A DNA stretch of 64,000 nt from Spisula solida (lineage: Eukaryota; Mollusca; Bivalvia; Venerida; Mactridae), in NCBI GenBank assembly GCA_947247005.1, contig OX365950.1, positions 11,792,720 to 11,856,719 of the forward strand. The letters run 5' to 3'. The position numbers were made by a program, and so were the translations under genes. The notes under the pieces are model-generated. The model ran no database searches. It was not told where the DNA came from and saw only the letters and a program-made list of their open reading frames with translations. Shown piece by piece: positions 49,475-61,559 of this stretch (its first letter is position 1; each line of letters starts with the position of its first letter).

Positions 49475-50113
49475 ACGAGTGAAAATGTAATTTTCTGAGA
49501 TCACGAGTGAAATAAAATTAGCTTAATTGAAAAAATAACGTCGAAATTAGAACGTCACGACGTGAGAATTATGACGTCATGATGACGTAACGCATATTTT
49601 AAAGCCCGGCGCCGTTGACGTTACGTTTCTTATTCTGAACGATACTGGAACCAGCTTCTAAAACAGTGAAAATAACAAAGTGGTAATTTCACGGTTATTT
49701 TCACTGTTCTTTTCACTAAAAATTCTCCGTAATCCATTGAAAGCAAATAATAAATAATATTATTATTTGCTTTCAATGGATTGTGGACATTTTTCAGTGA
49801 AAATAACAGTGAAATTACCACTTTGTTATTTTCACTGTTTTAGAAGCTGGTTCCAGTATCATGTAGAATAAGAAACGTAACGTCAACGGCGCCGGGCTTT
49901 AAAATATGCGTTACGTCATCATGACGTCATAATTCTCACGTCGTGACGTTCTAATTTCGACGTTATTTTTTCAATTAAGCTAATTTTATTTCACTCGTGA
50001 TCTCAGAAAATTACATTTTCACTCGTGGCTACGCCACTCGTGAAAATATTGATTTTCTGTGATCACTCGGAGAAATAAAATTCGATCTTACACCAAAATC
50101 AACAAATATCTTC
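49475..50113. mobile_element. Second foldback copy, left end missing
   Basis: The sequence from 49475 is the reverse complement of the right-arm block seen at 46665-46840, up to 'gtttcttattct' at 49636. It then continues with the original left-arm version ('gaacgatactgg') and the rest of the foldback. The outer left terminus and its TA flank are absent, so this copy arose by duplication, not by transposition. Confidence 0.75.
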
Positions 50114-52658
50114 TATGTATTTCGGGTTTTTCATGTGATTGGATTAATAAAACATTACTTATGACCAATTCTGTGATAAAATACATGTATTACCTCTCTT
50201 TCAATAAGAAATGACGATTGTATTACCTCCCTTCCATTAAGAAATGTCTTACAAACAGTGTACATAATTTTTTATAAAGGTTTTAAATGAACAAAAATGT
50301 AATTATGATCTTAATTGCCGAATTTCAATATTATTTGATTGTTAAAACATAACTAAAAGCTGATAGTGTATAGTTTTTTGTAGAGATAGATATTATACTT
50401 GAGGGTGTAATTGAAGAGAAATACAGCCGTTCCTTAATTAAGTAACATGTTGTAATGAGTTTTACTGATACTATATAGTCTTTATGAACATGATATGTGT
50501 TAGGGGTATATCGTATTAATATATTAAATTTGAATTATGTTATAATAAATGTTGATCTTCAACTTGTATTAATACTGGAATTACATACATTATACCCTTA
50601 ATTATGATAGCCAATATTATTATGTTTGCAGTACAATTAAAATTTTCTATTGAACATTCGGTATGCGACTAGAAATCGTTTTTCGTTTATTTGAGAAATT
50701 TAATTAATTTAATTGTCTGTTGCAATAATTATTTGTGTCTCATTTACCAATTTTAATGCTATACATATATATGTTCTGGCTGTCTGTTTCCTTGGGCACG
50801 CTTACTTGCGTTCATCATTCGTACCTTTATTGTCCCTGTACAATAGTGTCATAGTCCAACAGTACAGTTTACTGCCAATTTCATTGTATATTACGAGTTG
50901 ATTGTAAAGTCATATATTACATGTCATAAAAGTTTTGTACAGACGATTGATGTGTGTATAATTGTTCATCTATTAAAAATACTGGTTACGTATACCCTAT
51001 CTGAAATGCTCGAAATGCTTAATTTGCACTTAAAAAACAAATGTTTTGTGGATCATTAAATAGACCATATATTCGTTCTGTTTAATATTAGTGTGTGTAT
51101 AATGCACGTGCGAATTGATTCATTGTTATGAGAGGCTTGCTTTGTTTGGTGATATGTTGAATTGTAGGGGGGCAACTATAATGTACAATACAGTAAAACC
51201 TCACGTAACGACCTCCTCAATAATAAGACCATAGATTCGTTCTGTTTTAATATTGGTGTGTGTGCGCGCGTGCGAATTGATTAATTTATAATGAACTTTG
51301 GAAATCCTTAATTAAGCATATTACTTTATTTATCTTTTTTTTGGCTATTTGGATTATTTAAAATAAATTCTAAAATGGACCATAATGAGAGCGCCTCCTC
51401 GTGGTGTGGTCTGGATGCACATAAATTTCGAGTTGAAATCCTTACGCAACGAAACGCTCTCTGTTCTCTATATTGTGTATGTCACTTCATGTATTAAAGT
51501 CAAGACACGGCAATATTAGTCTTCGAAAAATAGGCTTTAAGTCCTGTTTTAACAATAAAATAATATTGAAATTCGCCAATTAAGATCATTATTATATAAT
51601 TGATAATTTAAAACCTTTTAATTATCTTATGTATGCGTTTTTATTGAGTTATAGCGCTAGTTCTCTTCGAATATATCGAATGTTTAGCGTCATTTCTTAA
51701 TGAAAGGGAGGTAATACATGTATTTTATCACATAATTGATCATAAGTACTGTTTTATTTATCCAATTGTACTGAAATTCCCATAATAAACCCGTAATACT
51801 ATTATTAATCATTTTAAAGCATACAAACTTCATATTTGTGTTTGGTTTTTGAGTTATAGGTTCATTTCTTATCGCTAGGTTCATTTCTTAAGAAATGAAT
51901 TCATTTCTTAAGTGTAAGACACCCACCTAAAAAAGAAAAACACACGCGCATTTATCAAAATTCCTGGCTCCTTCGGGCATGTGTCATTTTGTTAATGCAG
52001 CCAGCTGTGTACCTGTTTTTCTGATAAAGTTCGTTTCCATGTGTATGTGCTTTTGAAGGAGACATATATAAAGAAAAACAATGGGGGTTACCAGGAAAAA
52101 TAGGGGGTCTACAGGCTATAGATTAACACTAGCAATATGTGAAAACTGGTACATGTATCAGTTAGGGCCAGTCATAGCATTAAGTACTGTGTTTCATCTT
52201 ACCTAACCGTTATCCACCAGTATGCTTCAATCTTATGATAAGAGCTACTGGAATTATGATATGCACTTCTCCCAGCAAAACATGGTCAGATAGACTATCT
52301 ATGTTCTTCCATACCGATGGCTACTGTCATATAATCTTTAATTGGCGAAGTTGTCAGTACTTATGGCTTATGGAAGAGGAACTCTATACAGGCTGATTAT
52401 ATATTTATTGCCTTCCTGTACAATTTGTTCAATATTTCGACTTTCTCTGTGTGAGGGGTGTATATTCTTTCCATTTCGTTTTGAAATAAACAACCAAACA
52501 CATACAAATTTACAAATGACATTTATTCCGCGAAATTTCAAGCCAACAACACATTCAATGAACAGAATTAACCAATTATATTCCCCCCTTCGTAGTTTCT
52601 GAAATTTGATTAAGTGCAATTTTAACAACAATGCATATATGTAACACAATTGATAACT
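49631..52658. repeat. Tandem duplication A, unit 2
   Basis: Copy of 46441-49468 at +3190 bp. Beyond 52658 the sequence becomes unique to the lectin-linked block ('gacgaattattgatg'). Confidence 0.93.
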
Positions 52659-52739
52659 GACGAATTATTGATGTTACTTTTATATTTTATGTTTTATCTA
52701 GTTGTAGTCATGAATAGGTAACTGTTAACTGATAAAGAG

Positions 52740-52930
52740 TAAACAAATTTTTGGTAAATTTCATATTTATTGTTATATGTAAAAAAAATAAAAAAAATAA
52801 TAATGTAAAGTGCCTTTGAACGTGCGTTCGCATGAAAAGGGCGCTATATAAATCTGGTATATTTAATTATATCAATTTTACTTTTTTTTTCACTCTTTAT
52901 CAATGATACAGTTACCTGTGGTGACAGTAG
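52740..52930 (+). repeat. SINE-type 3' tail fragment
   Basis: 'gtaaagtgcctttgaacg' followed by 'aagggcgctatataaatc' has the form of the 3' tail of many invertebrate SINEs, here followed by an AT-rich tract and 'ctttatcaatgatacagtta'. Duplicated at 55201-55391, and the last motif occurs again at 63369-63389. Confidence 0.5.
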
Positions 52931-53495
52931 TATGTGTTTCAAACGGTTACATAAATTTATGTCAAAACTGAGTTTACGCTTAAGAGTTTTTCCCTTTCAA
53001 ACACCAATACATGTATATATAAATTATACAAACATCTTTTTTGGAAGGGAACTTTTTAATAAAAAACAAGGGGCAAATGTATATTCATTGATGAGGGGAT
53101 TGTGACCAAATGTCGACCCCAAAATGATGAGACGAGGGCCCTGCAGATCTACCAGAGATACTGTTCTATGGCTTAACTAAGTTGACACCAACCATGTCAA
53201 ACTGAGGCATTGTTCTTTATTCAATGTCTTTATTCACATAACTCCTCATGGTTTCTATCGCACTATGAGGATGACATCACGTGCGCATTGTGTAACAAAT
53301 TTTCACGTATGTACTACAATTGTAGTTAGCTAGTACTGGTTTACTATTACAGTAAATATACATGTATCTACTTTGTTAATTCAGTATTTATTTGCTTATT
53401 AATATGTTAGAGTGACAGAGAGTTCACTAATGGTCGGGCATATGAGATCAGTGAGGCTTTGCAGTTTGCACACTATCAACATTAAATGATAAAAC

Positions 53496-53722
53496 TTACG
53501 CTATCTTGCAAAGAGCATTGTTCCGCACCTCGCATCTATTATCGTCCCAATTCAGGTTACCATTATTGAAAATGGCCAAACAATGTTGACCACCAAGGTT
53601 GTCAGGTTCATTTGGGGCCCAGTTAAAGTAGGTCAGAGCTGCTTGATTGTCTGGGGTTAACCATGTCCCTTCTTGTAATAGGTCAGTACCTCCAATCCAG
53701 ACTTGACTAGTGCCTATAACTC
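53496..53722 (-). pseudogene. Extra copy of C-type lectin exon 4
   Basis: Encodes the same 74 residues as the genuine exon 4 at 56182-55956 (from VIGTSQVWIGG to NNALCKIA), with the acceptor ('tttcctcag') and the terminal GTAAGT intact. It lies in duplication B unit 1, 2461 bp further along the minus strand, and has no exons 1-3 of its own. It could serve as an alternative terminal exon. Inclusion after the first copy is unlikely to stay in frame: the exon is entered in phase 1 and would be left in phase 2. Confidence 0.8.
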
Positions 53723-53747
53723 CTGAGGAAATAAGATTATGCTTGTT

Positions 53748-53935
53748 TAGAATATAACCTACATTTGAAGCCAATAAAAACGCCGATTTTTGGCGGTTAA
53801 ATGAAAATTGAATCATTAAATTTTCGCACTCAACAGATGTAACTTTTAATGACTAAAAAGCAGTCGCTTCGCTTCGCTCACCCCACCTTTTTAATCATTA
53901 AACATTACTTAATATGTTCTTACTATTGCATAATG
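53748..53935. repeat. Dispersed repeat next to the lectin exon (family of 10915)
   Basis: 'ataacctacatttgaagcc', 'gcggttaaatgaaaattg', 'cgcttcgcttcgctca' and 'tttttaatcattaaa' match 10915-11168 in order. It lies about 25 bp on the intron side of the exon 4 acceptor. Duplicated at 56208-56395. Confidence 0.65.
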
Positions 53936-53965
53936 TACTAAATGACTGATCGTTTTGAATATATA

Positions 53966-56426
53966 ACACGGCAATATTAGTCTTCGAAAAATAGGCTTTA
54001 AGTCCTGTTTTAACAATAAAATAATATTGAAATTCGCCAATTAAGATCATTATTATATAATTGATAATTTAAAACCTTTTAATTATCTTATGTATGCATT
54101 TTTATTGAGTTATAGCGCTAGTTCTCTTCGAATATATCGAATGTTTAGCGTCATTTCTTAATGAAAGGGAGGTAATACATGTATTTTATCACATAATTGA
54201 TCATAAGTACTGTTTTATTTATCCAATTGTACTGAAATTCCCATAATAAACCCGTAATACTATTATTAATCATTTTAAAGCATACAAACTTCATATTTGT
54301 GTTTGGTTTTTGAGTTATAGGTTCATTTCTTATCGCTAGGTTCATTTCTTAAGAAATGAATTCATTTCTTAAGTGTAAGACACCCACCTAAAAAAGAAAA
54401 ACACACGCGCATTTATCAAAATTCCTGGCTCCTTCGGGCATGTGTCATTTTGTTAATGCAGCCAGCTGTGTACCTGTTTTTCTGATAAAGTTCGTTTCCA
54501 TGTGTATGTGCTTTTGAAGGAGACATATATAAAGAAAAACAATGGGGGTTACCAGGAAAAATAGGGGGTCTACAGGCTATAGATTAACACTAGCAATATG
54601 TGAAAACTGGTACATGTATCAGTTAGGGCCAGTCATAGCATTAAGTACTGTATTTCATCTTACCTAACCGTTATCCACCAGTATGCTTCAATCTTATGAT
54701 AAGAGCTACTGGAATTATGATATGCACTTCTCCCAGCAAAACATGGTCAGATAGACTATCTATGTTCTTCCATACCGATGGCTACTGTCATATAATCTTT
54801 AATTGGCGAAGTTGTCAGTACTTATGGCTTATGGAAGAGGAACTCTATACAGGCTGATTATATATTTATTGCCTTCCTGTACAATTTGTTCAATATTTCG
54901 ACTTTCTCTGTGTGAGGGGTGTATATTCTTTCCATTTCGTTTTGAAATAAACAACCAAACACATACAAATTTACAAATGACATTTATTCCGCGAAATTTC
55001 AAGCCAACAACACATTCAATGAACAGAATTAACCAATTATATTCCCCCCTTCGTAGTTTCTGAAATTTGATTAAGTGCAATTTTAACAACAATGCATATA
55101 TGTAACACAATTGATAACTGACGAATTATTGATGTTACTTTTATATTTTATGTTTTATCTAGTTGTAGTCATGAATAGGTAACTGTTAACTGATAAAGAG
55201 TAAACAAATTTTTGGTAAATTTCATATTTATTGTTATATGTAAAAAAAATAAAAAAAATAATAATGTAAAGTGCCTTTGAACGTGCGTTCGCATGAAAAG
55301 GGCGCTATATGAATCTGGTATATTTAATTATATCAATTTTACTTTTTTTTCACTCTTTATCAATGATACAGTTACCTGTGGTGACAGTAGTATGTGTTTC
55401 AAACGGTTACATAAATTTATGTCAAAACTGAGTTTACGCTTAAGAGTTTTTCCCTTTCAAACACCAATACATGTATATATAAATTATACAAACATCTTTT
55501 TTGGAAGGGAACTTTTTAATAAAAAACAAGGGGCAAATGTATATTCATTGATGAGGGGATTGTGACCAAATGTCGACCCCAAAATGATGAGACGAGGGCC
55601 CTGCAGATCTACCAGAGATACTGTTCTATGGCTTAACTAAGTTGACACCAACCATGTCAAACTGAGGCATTGTTCTTTATTCAATGTCTTTATTCACATA
55701 ACTCCTCATGGTTTCTATCGCACTATGAGGATGACATCACGTGCGCATTGTGTAACAAATTTTCACGTATGTACTACAATTGTAGTTAGCTAGTACTGGT
55801 TTACTATTACAGTAAATATACATGTATCTACTTTGTTAATTCAGTATTTATTTGCTTATTAATATGTTAGAGTGACAGAGAGTTCACTAATGGTCGGGCA
55901 TATGAGATCAGTGAGGCTTTGCAGTTTGCACACTATCAACATTAAATGATAAAACTTACGCTATCTTGCAAAGAGCATTGTTCCGCACCTCGCATCTATT
56001 ATCGTCCCAATTCAGGTTACCATTATTGAAAATGGCCAAACAATGTTGACCACCAAGGTTGTCAGGTTCATTTGGGGCCCAGTTAAAGTAGGTCAGAGCT
56101 GCTTGATTGTCTGGGGTTAACCATGTCCCTTCTTGTAATAGGTCAGTACCTCCAATCCAGACTTGACTAGTGCCTATAACTCCTGAGGAAATAAGATTAT
56201 GCTTGTTTAGAATATAACCTACATTTGAAGCCAATAAAAACGCCGATTTTTGGCGGTTAGATGAAAATTGAATCATTAAATTTTCGCACTCAACAGATGT
56301 AACTTTTAATGACTAAAAAGCAGTCGCTTCGCTTCGCTCACCCCACCTTTTTAATCATTAAACATTACTTAATATGTTCTTACTATTGCATAATGTACTA
56401 AATGACTGATCGTTTTGAATATATAA
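53966..56426. repeat. Tandem duplication B, unit 2
   Basis: Copy of 51505-53965. It contains a third copy of the right TIR of the 2.65 kb element (54155-54365) and the lectin exon 4 joined to the complete lectin gene. Confidence 0.93.
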
Positions 56427-58553
56427 CTGTACTTATTGAACGTGTATTAGTACTTAAAGGGTGTTATGGTTTACTGTTTACACCCCGCTGTGCGATCCTC
56501 TTGAGGCTCTCCATTGCGCACAGCACTACATACTGGGTCAGTAAATTACGTACACGGAGATGCAACCAAGAACTTACACGACATGGTTTGGTTGAGTAAT
56601 TCTCCGAGACAAATCCTCCATTGACAACCAACAAGAGCTACCAGCGTGAGAAAAGGGCAGGTTGATAGCTTCTTTTGGCTGTCAATGGACGAAATGTCTC
56701 GGACGAGGTGTCATTATTAATGAAACAACGGGTTCTGTACTACATATATGGGGGTGTAAATTGGACATCGCCATACGGGCGTGGTGGACGGGAAAATCGG
56801 TCTTTGTTGGGTTCATGTATTCCCATTGTTAAAATACCCACTAAAACAGTAAAGGCTATAGTAAATGGAATTTACCAAATCTCGTAATGGAATATGGCAA
56901 AGGTTAGGATCTGATTTTAATAAGATTGGAATGTAGCTTCTGGTCCTTTATTGTGTACCTTTGCTATGACCTACCACCTAACAAAATGACCATTTGTGGA
57001 TAGGGCATACCATCAAAGTACACAGATGGACGAATCAATTTCCACGTACCATGTTCTCTTTGTAAGTAACCGTGAATGAAACTTGATTCCACAGCGTCCC
57101 CAATCACTGCCAACCGTGCTCCAACTGCTTTGCAATATATCTGTCAACACAAGTATAGATTACATCAATCAAAAATAAAACAAATGACGAAATGAGTAAT
57201 TAAAACTGCATACTTTAAAGATACATGTATTAACAAATATAGTCGGACAGCCTCCTCGGTAGCCTCGGGTGCGGGGTTCTCGGGTGCGATCCCAGGCCGC
57301 GTCATACCAAAGTAATTCCCTTGCTAGACACTCAGCAAAAGTCAACTGGCTTCTCTTATCTCCTACCCTCGTGGCGATTGATAAAATCAGGATTCAGGCC
57401 CCGAAGCATCTCAAGAAGAAATCTTAGTTCAAATTGAGATTTTGCTCAAATCAGAGTCTAACATCAAAAGGTCGGGATCTTGACATTTTAATGTAATAAG
57501 ATCAGAAGTATGTTTTGTGATGCCAATTTTGAGTCATTCCTCCAATGGAAATAACTTCAAAGATGAATGAAAATATGTGAGATGAGATTGATCTCAAATT
57601 GAGATCCTTTGGGAGATCGGGGCCAGGTGTCGTGAGTGATTTGAAAAAACCTTAAATAAATCAGTAGAAATTAAACTACCCAGTCTGCAACACACAGTTT
57701 TTACGGTGGCTGCACAGGTTAGAAATTGAAAAGCAGCCACTCTAGTATACAACTATACATACATGACACTGCAGCGGCAGACCTGAATAAACGGAATATA
57801 AGTACTCGTTAGGAAAAAACTGTAAAATGTTGAAATATTGATACCTTAGCTTCCGCCCATGACGCTTTCACCGGAAGTAATGCATAGCACGAGCCAGTGT
57901 GTGAAACAAAACCATCAGGACATGCAGAAGCTGTTAAAACTGTAATGATGTTTTAAACAATGTATTAAAATGAGACTTGTGAGGTGAAATTGTTACTTTG
58001 TATCTTTTTTTTTTTTTGAGGTTTTGGTATATTTTATTTTGTATAACTCATTTTCATATTTACAAACAAGCTCAATGGCTTTTCAAAGACTACGCTAACA
58101 GAGTTTAAAACTACCTACTATTCAATTTACAGAAATAAACTATTAATAAAATTACATTAATACAATATACAGTACAGTTACTTTGTATCTTCATAAAGTT
58201 AAAAGTATAGCTACATATAAATTTTGTATAACACGTGTACATGTATGACGAAAACGACAAACAATGCTGCGTCATTGCCCTATTGTAGCTATCAAAATAT
58301 GCAGTGAATTTTAAAGTTGAAAGATGTGAGTTTTTGGTAATGATGTCCAATATAAGCACTCGGTTTTGCCCAAATCCTTCTCGTGCGGTCTTTGGGTGGC
58401 AAATACTAAATTATATGTCGACCAATAAGGTCAAATCGAACTGATGAAGCTTAGATCTTCATGATTAACAAAATAGTGATAATACATCATTCAATCCAAC
58501 TGTAAGACTAACTCACCATTGGCAGCTAGCAAAACGACGATGTAGGTGAACAT
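55956..58553 (-). CDS. Secreted single-domain C-type lectin (4 exons, minus strand)
   Basis: Exons 58553-58517, 57939-57845, 57140-57050 and 56182-55956, phases 1-0-1, all with GT..AG introns; 149 aa. A hydrophobic signal peptide (MFTYIVVLLAANVLTASA) should be cut before Cys19. One long-form CTLD follows with six cysteines (19, 30, 47, 122, 138, 146), the WIGG core (84-86 region), EPD at 113-115 and WDD at 133-135 in the places of the Ca/sugar-binding EPN/QPD and WND motifs. Bivalve lectins of this size are secreted and bind microbial or food-particle glycans; that is inference. The stop TAA lies inside a splice-donor consensus (GC|GTAAGT), so a further small exon is possible. Introns contain a SINE, a MITE and a LINE tail. 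Confidence 0.92.
56208..56395. repeat. Dispersed repeat next to lectin exon 4, second copy
   Basis: Duplicate of 53748-53935 with one noticed change (gcggttagatg for gcggttaaatg). It lies in intron 3 of the minus-strand lectin. Confidence 0.65.
57243..57345 (+). repeat. tRNA-derived SINE fragment in lectin intron 2
   Basis: 'cctcggtagcctcgggtg' followed by 'ctcgggtgcgatcccaggc' resembles A and B boxes on the + strand. The downstream 'ataccaaagtaattccct' and 'cttgctagacactcagc' are body-like. Degenerate. Confidence 0.5.
57395..57632. mobile_element. MITE with GGCCCCGA ends in lectin intron 2
   Basis: Left 'caggccccgaagcatctcaa' and right 'ttgggagatcggggccagg' are inverted. Internal 'caaattgagat' appears on both sides in inverted arrangement. 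Confidence 0.65.
58006..58176 (-). mobile_element. 171 bp LINE 3' end with 14 bp target-site duplication
   Basis: After a T run, the sequence from 'gaggttttggtatatttt' to 'tacaatatacagta' matches the 3' end of the LINE at 39470-39655. The 14-mer gttactttgtatct flanks it at 57992-58005 and 58177-58190. Together with the poly(A) tail this shows target-primed insertion of a severely 5'-truncated copy, in intron 1 of the minus-strand lectin, sense to it. Confidence 0.93.
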
Positions 58554-59329
58554 TCTCTGTTGATTCGGTGACCGATTTCTCATAAGTTCTGTTATTTGTT
58601 ACGATTAGTTTTGTGTAAGACGCACACCTATGTAATACTTTCCTCGACCGATCCCATATGTAAAGTTAATAGTAAGCTCTTATTTTGGCTTAGATAACTC
58701 GTCTGGCCCCATTGTAGATAAACTGTCTATGTTTTTGTTTTAAGTTCATGCACAAACATATATATGAACATTCGAATCATAGTTAAATGCACTATGCTCC
58801 TTTATAAACTTTGGCAATTTGCACCATGCGACCGTGATTTACGAAGTTGCAGATAACAATTGCTTTATGCAAGTATAACAGGAATATACTTTGTAAGTTG
58901 ATAGGCAAACAAATCAACCTGTAAAATGAGGACGTACAGTTGTTATGCAAGTGGGAGCATCAAGCCCACGTGATATGTATATCTAACGTACATGTATATA
59001 TGAGCTTGTTATATAAGACATCTAAATGAGTCTGAGTCCTTGGGTTGCATGCAACTCATGCATACTGGAGCAGGTGGGGTGGTTTTGGTTCAATATGGCA
59101 ATTTCCCAATGTAATATGATATGTGTATAGTTTATTTTGAAACATTAGGCATTTTGCCCATCAGTTTACATGCATATAACAACAATATTGTAATATATGT
59201 TCCGTTACAGCAATGATATTAATAAAATACATCTTCATCATGTAATATATACAACAAAATTACACTCACTCATGTACACGCTCCAGTTTACATTCTAACT
59301 CACACAAATACAGACATATATCATTCACA

Positions 59330-59518
59330 CGCATGCGTACACGCAGGCACACATGCAAGCACACACACGTACACACGCACATATAGGCACACACACACGC
59401 ACGAACACACGCTCGCACATACACACATACGCACACCCATACGCACGCATACCCGCTCCCACATACACACATACACGCACATCAACAACCACACACGCAC
59501 GCAGACACACACACTACA
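59330..59518. repeat. Degenerate CA-rich (ACACACGC) microsatellite
   Basis: Purine-pyrimidine alternation made of 'cacacacgcacg' and 'cacatacacacatacgcac' variants. Read on the other strand it gives Cys/Val-rich open frames in all three phases, which are artefacts. It lies between the divergent lectins. Confidence 0.9.
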
Positions 59519-59919
59519 CATAGCTATGTACATGTACAAATGTTCACTGAAAATCTTCAGAGAATCAGGTATTTGGTATATAAAGACATTTCATAATTAA
59601 CATTGAGTGTATATTTGAGTTGAATATTTCATATGATAATAACAAGTAAAGAATATAATTTGGAGAAGAATGGTAATTATTTATAAAGTACTTCGTCTCG
59701 TTTGTCTAAGGCTTTAAAAATAAAGATAGATAATTTTCTACAGACTGTGGGTTGTTCTGACGATATGTACTTGTACGTGAATTAAAATTATAGTGCCTTT
59801 TATGTGCAATACAACTGACTAATACTGTATTGGCGCGCCTTAAAATTCAACTTAACGTAATTACGTACATGTATATATCTGCTCTTATCTTTAGTGTTGA
59901 GGAACATCATAGCCTTATC

Positions 59920-59927
59920 TATATAAA
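59920..59927 (+). promoter_or_regulatory. TATA box of the + strand lectin
   Basis: TATATAAA lies 61 bp before the ATG, leaving a plausible start of transcription about 30 bp downstream and a short leader of some 30 nt. Confidence 0.6.
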
Positions 59928-59980
59928 CTCCGTATTTTCATTACTTGGTTTGGAGACACTCTGCTCGATTTGAAAAGAAA

Positions 59981-61559
59981 ATGTTGATCAATGAAGCGTT
60001 TGTCCTTTCAAGTATTTTCGGTAAGTTAAACTGACCAGTATTTGCCTTCATGTCGTTTTTTGATAATCCGAGTACGTGTACAAGTACATGTAAACGGGTT
60101 TTATTATCTCAAGTTTAGTAGGTCCAGGTTCTAAGTTTCATAACATGCTTATTGATCTTTATTAACATAAGTATAAAGTTACTTGCTTTCCGAAAACTTA
60201 TATGCTGAAATCTTATCAGTAACATTATACAATCAGGAATTCAATTTAATTTAAAAAATAATAGGGTGAAAAGATATGTCTGATTAGGAGGCAGCAAGAT
60301 ATACTTTGACGTTACCTTTTCATGTAGTAATGTACCGATGACAATTCGCTCCTGGTTCGTGGGGCACTAATACAAGGAAACACCGAAATCAGGTTATAGT
60401 TGGGTGGGGCACTGAAAGTAACACCGAAAGTGCTCCCCGTTTGCTGTGGACACTGGCAAACACCACCGAAAACACTCCACGGTGGTGCGGGCATTGGCTA
60501 TAAATGCTGAAAGAAAATAAGTCATTTGCTGACACTGGTTAGGAACATGGGAAACGACCAGGAATTATTCTCATACATGTAGTAAACTATAATAACTTCT
60601 TTCAGTCCCGTTTTCATGTTACATTGCTATTTAAATAATAAACATGAATAAAACTGGTAAATGTTTTTTTTTCAGTTACTGCAACCATCGCATGCCCCAG
60701 TGGATTCGATGCGTACTCGGAGTTTTGTTATAAAGTACTTCCGGTGAAAGCAACATGGGCAGAAGCCATGGTACATTTTGTAATAGATGGTATTATATAT
60801 AAATCTAAAAATGTGCAAACATTCATGTAACAATTGTTTAGTTAATGTGATTCTTTGAAATACATTGTACATACTTATGTCAAAAAATGCTATTCTTAAA
60901 CATCACTAATCAACTTTGTAGATATGTACTGTACTAGTATATAATTCTATATTTTAAACAACAATACCTTGTTATGTAAGATTTTGAAAGAAAGTAACAT
61001 GTACATTGATGTCATCAATCTATTTTAGCAATATTGCCTGGCAATAGGGGCTAATTTGGCAGTCATCAACGATGATGCAGAAAGGACAGTTGTCGAATCA
61101 ATATTACACAAACAACACGGTGAGTACAATAAAGTTACTACAAATTTTAATTACAATATTACCAGTCAACTAATAAATTGCGTAAATACATTTTAGGATT
61201 CTTAACCCATATTTCGACGATTGTTCACACAATAGGATGCATTTGTATACATGTATATTGATATACGGAATAGAAGTGTCTACGATCTTTTCGAACATCC
61301 CTCGTTCTAACCATGTTTACTATGTATTGCAGGCAATATAACAACATCACAGATTTGGATTGGTGGTACTGATCTACTACAAGAAGGTATATGGCTAGAA
61401 CCAGTCACAAGACGACCATTGACCTACTTTAACTGGGGTAAAGGCGAACCAGACAATCTCGGAGGTCAACATTGTCTGGCAATCTTCAATTCTGCATCAT
61501 TGGTTTGGGATGATAACCTGTGCGAGGTGCTCAATTATGCGTTATGTAAGACAGAGTAA
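59981..61559 (+). CDS. Secreted single-domain C-type lectin (4 exons, plus strand)
   Basis: Exons 59981..60020, 60676..60770, 61029..61119 and 61333..61559, phases 1-0-1, identical to the minus-strand paralogue; 150 aa. Signal peptide MLINEAFVLSSIFVTATIA, then a CTLD with cysteines 20, 31, 48, 123, 139 and 147, the WIGG core, EPD at 114-116 and WDD at 134-136. There is an N-glycosylation sequon at Asn77 (NIT). The donor after exon 2 (ATG|GTACAT) is weak but phase-conserved. The reading ends at TAA inside AGA|GTAAGTC. If this donor is used, a phase-2 junction to 62459 gives the tail ENFEGVIGK and 158 aa, with AATAAA at 62551; an acceptor at 61992/61993 would give EN and stop. Ligand and role are inferred from the family. 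Confidence 0.93.

Larger units (their letters stand above)
51505..53965. repeat. Tandem duplication B, unit 1
   Basis: Starts at 'acacggcaatattagtc' and runs through the right TIR, the sequence downstream of it, and a copy of the last lectin exon, ending 'cgttttgaatatataa'. It recurs at +2461 bp. The two units differ at only a handful of positions noticed by eye (for example the bases near 51629/54098, 52192/54653 and 52851/55311, one in a T run, and 53801/56260). Confidence 0.93.
58554..59980. other. Divergent intergenic region between two lectin genes
   Basis: About 1.4 kb between the two lectin start codons; both promoters must lie here. Apart from the TATA box of the + gene and a CA-rich tract, no further control sites were resolved. 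Confidence 0.6.

Noticed and set aside
46431..55110. Small open frames conserved two or three times (for example at 48500, 51690, 54151 and at 49152, 52342, 54803)
   Set aside because: Conservation is due to recent DNA duplication. The frames lie in transposon TIR or flanking sequence and also occur in antisense.
59266..59539. Three Cys/Val-rich minus-strand frames suggestive of a cysteine-rich peptide
   Set aside because: They are translations of a CA-rich microsatellite in all phases, with no signal peptide logic or splice context.
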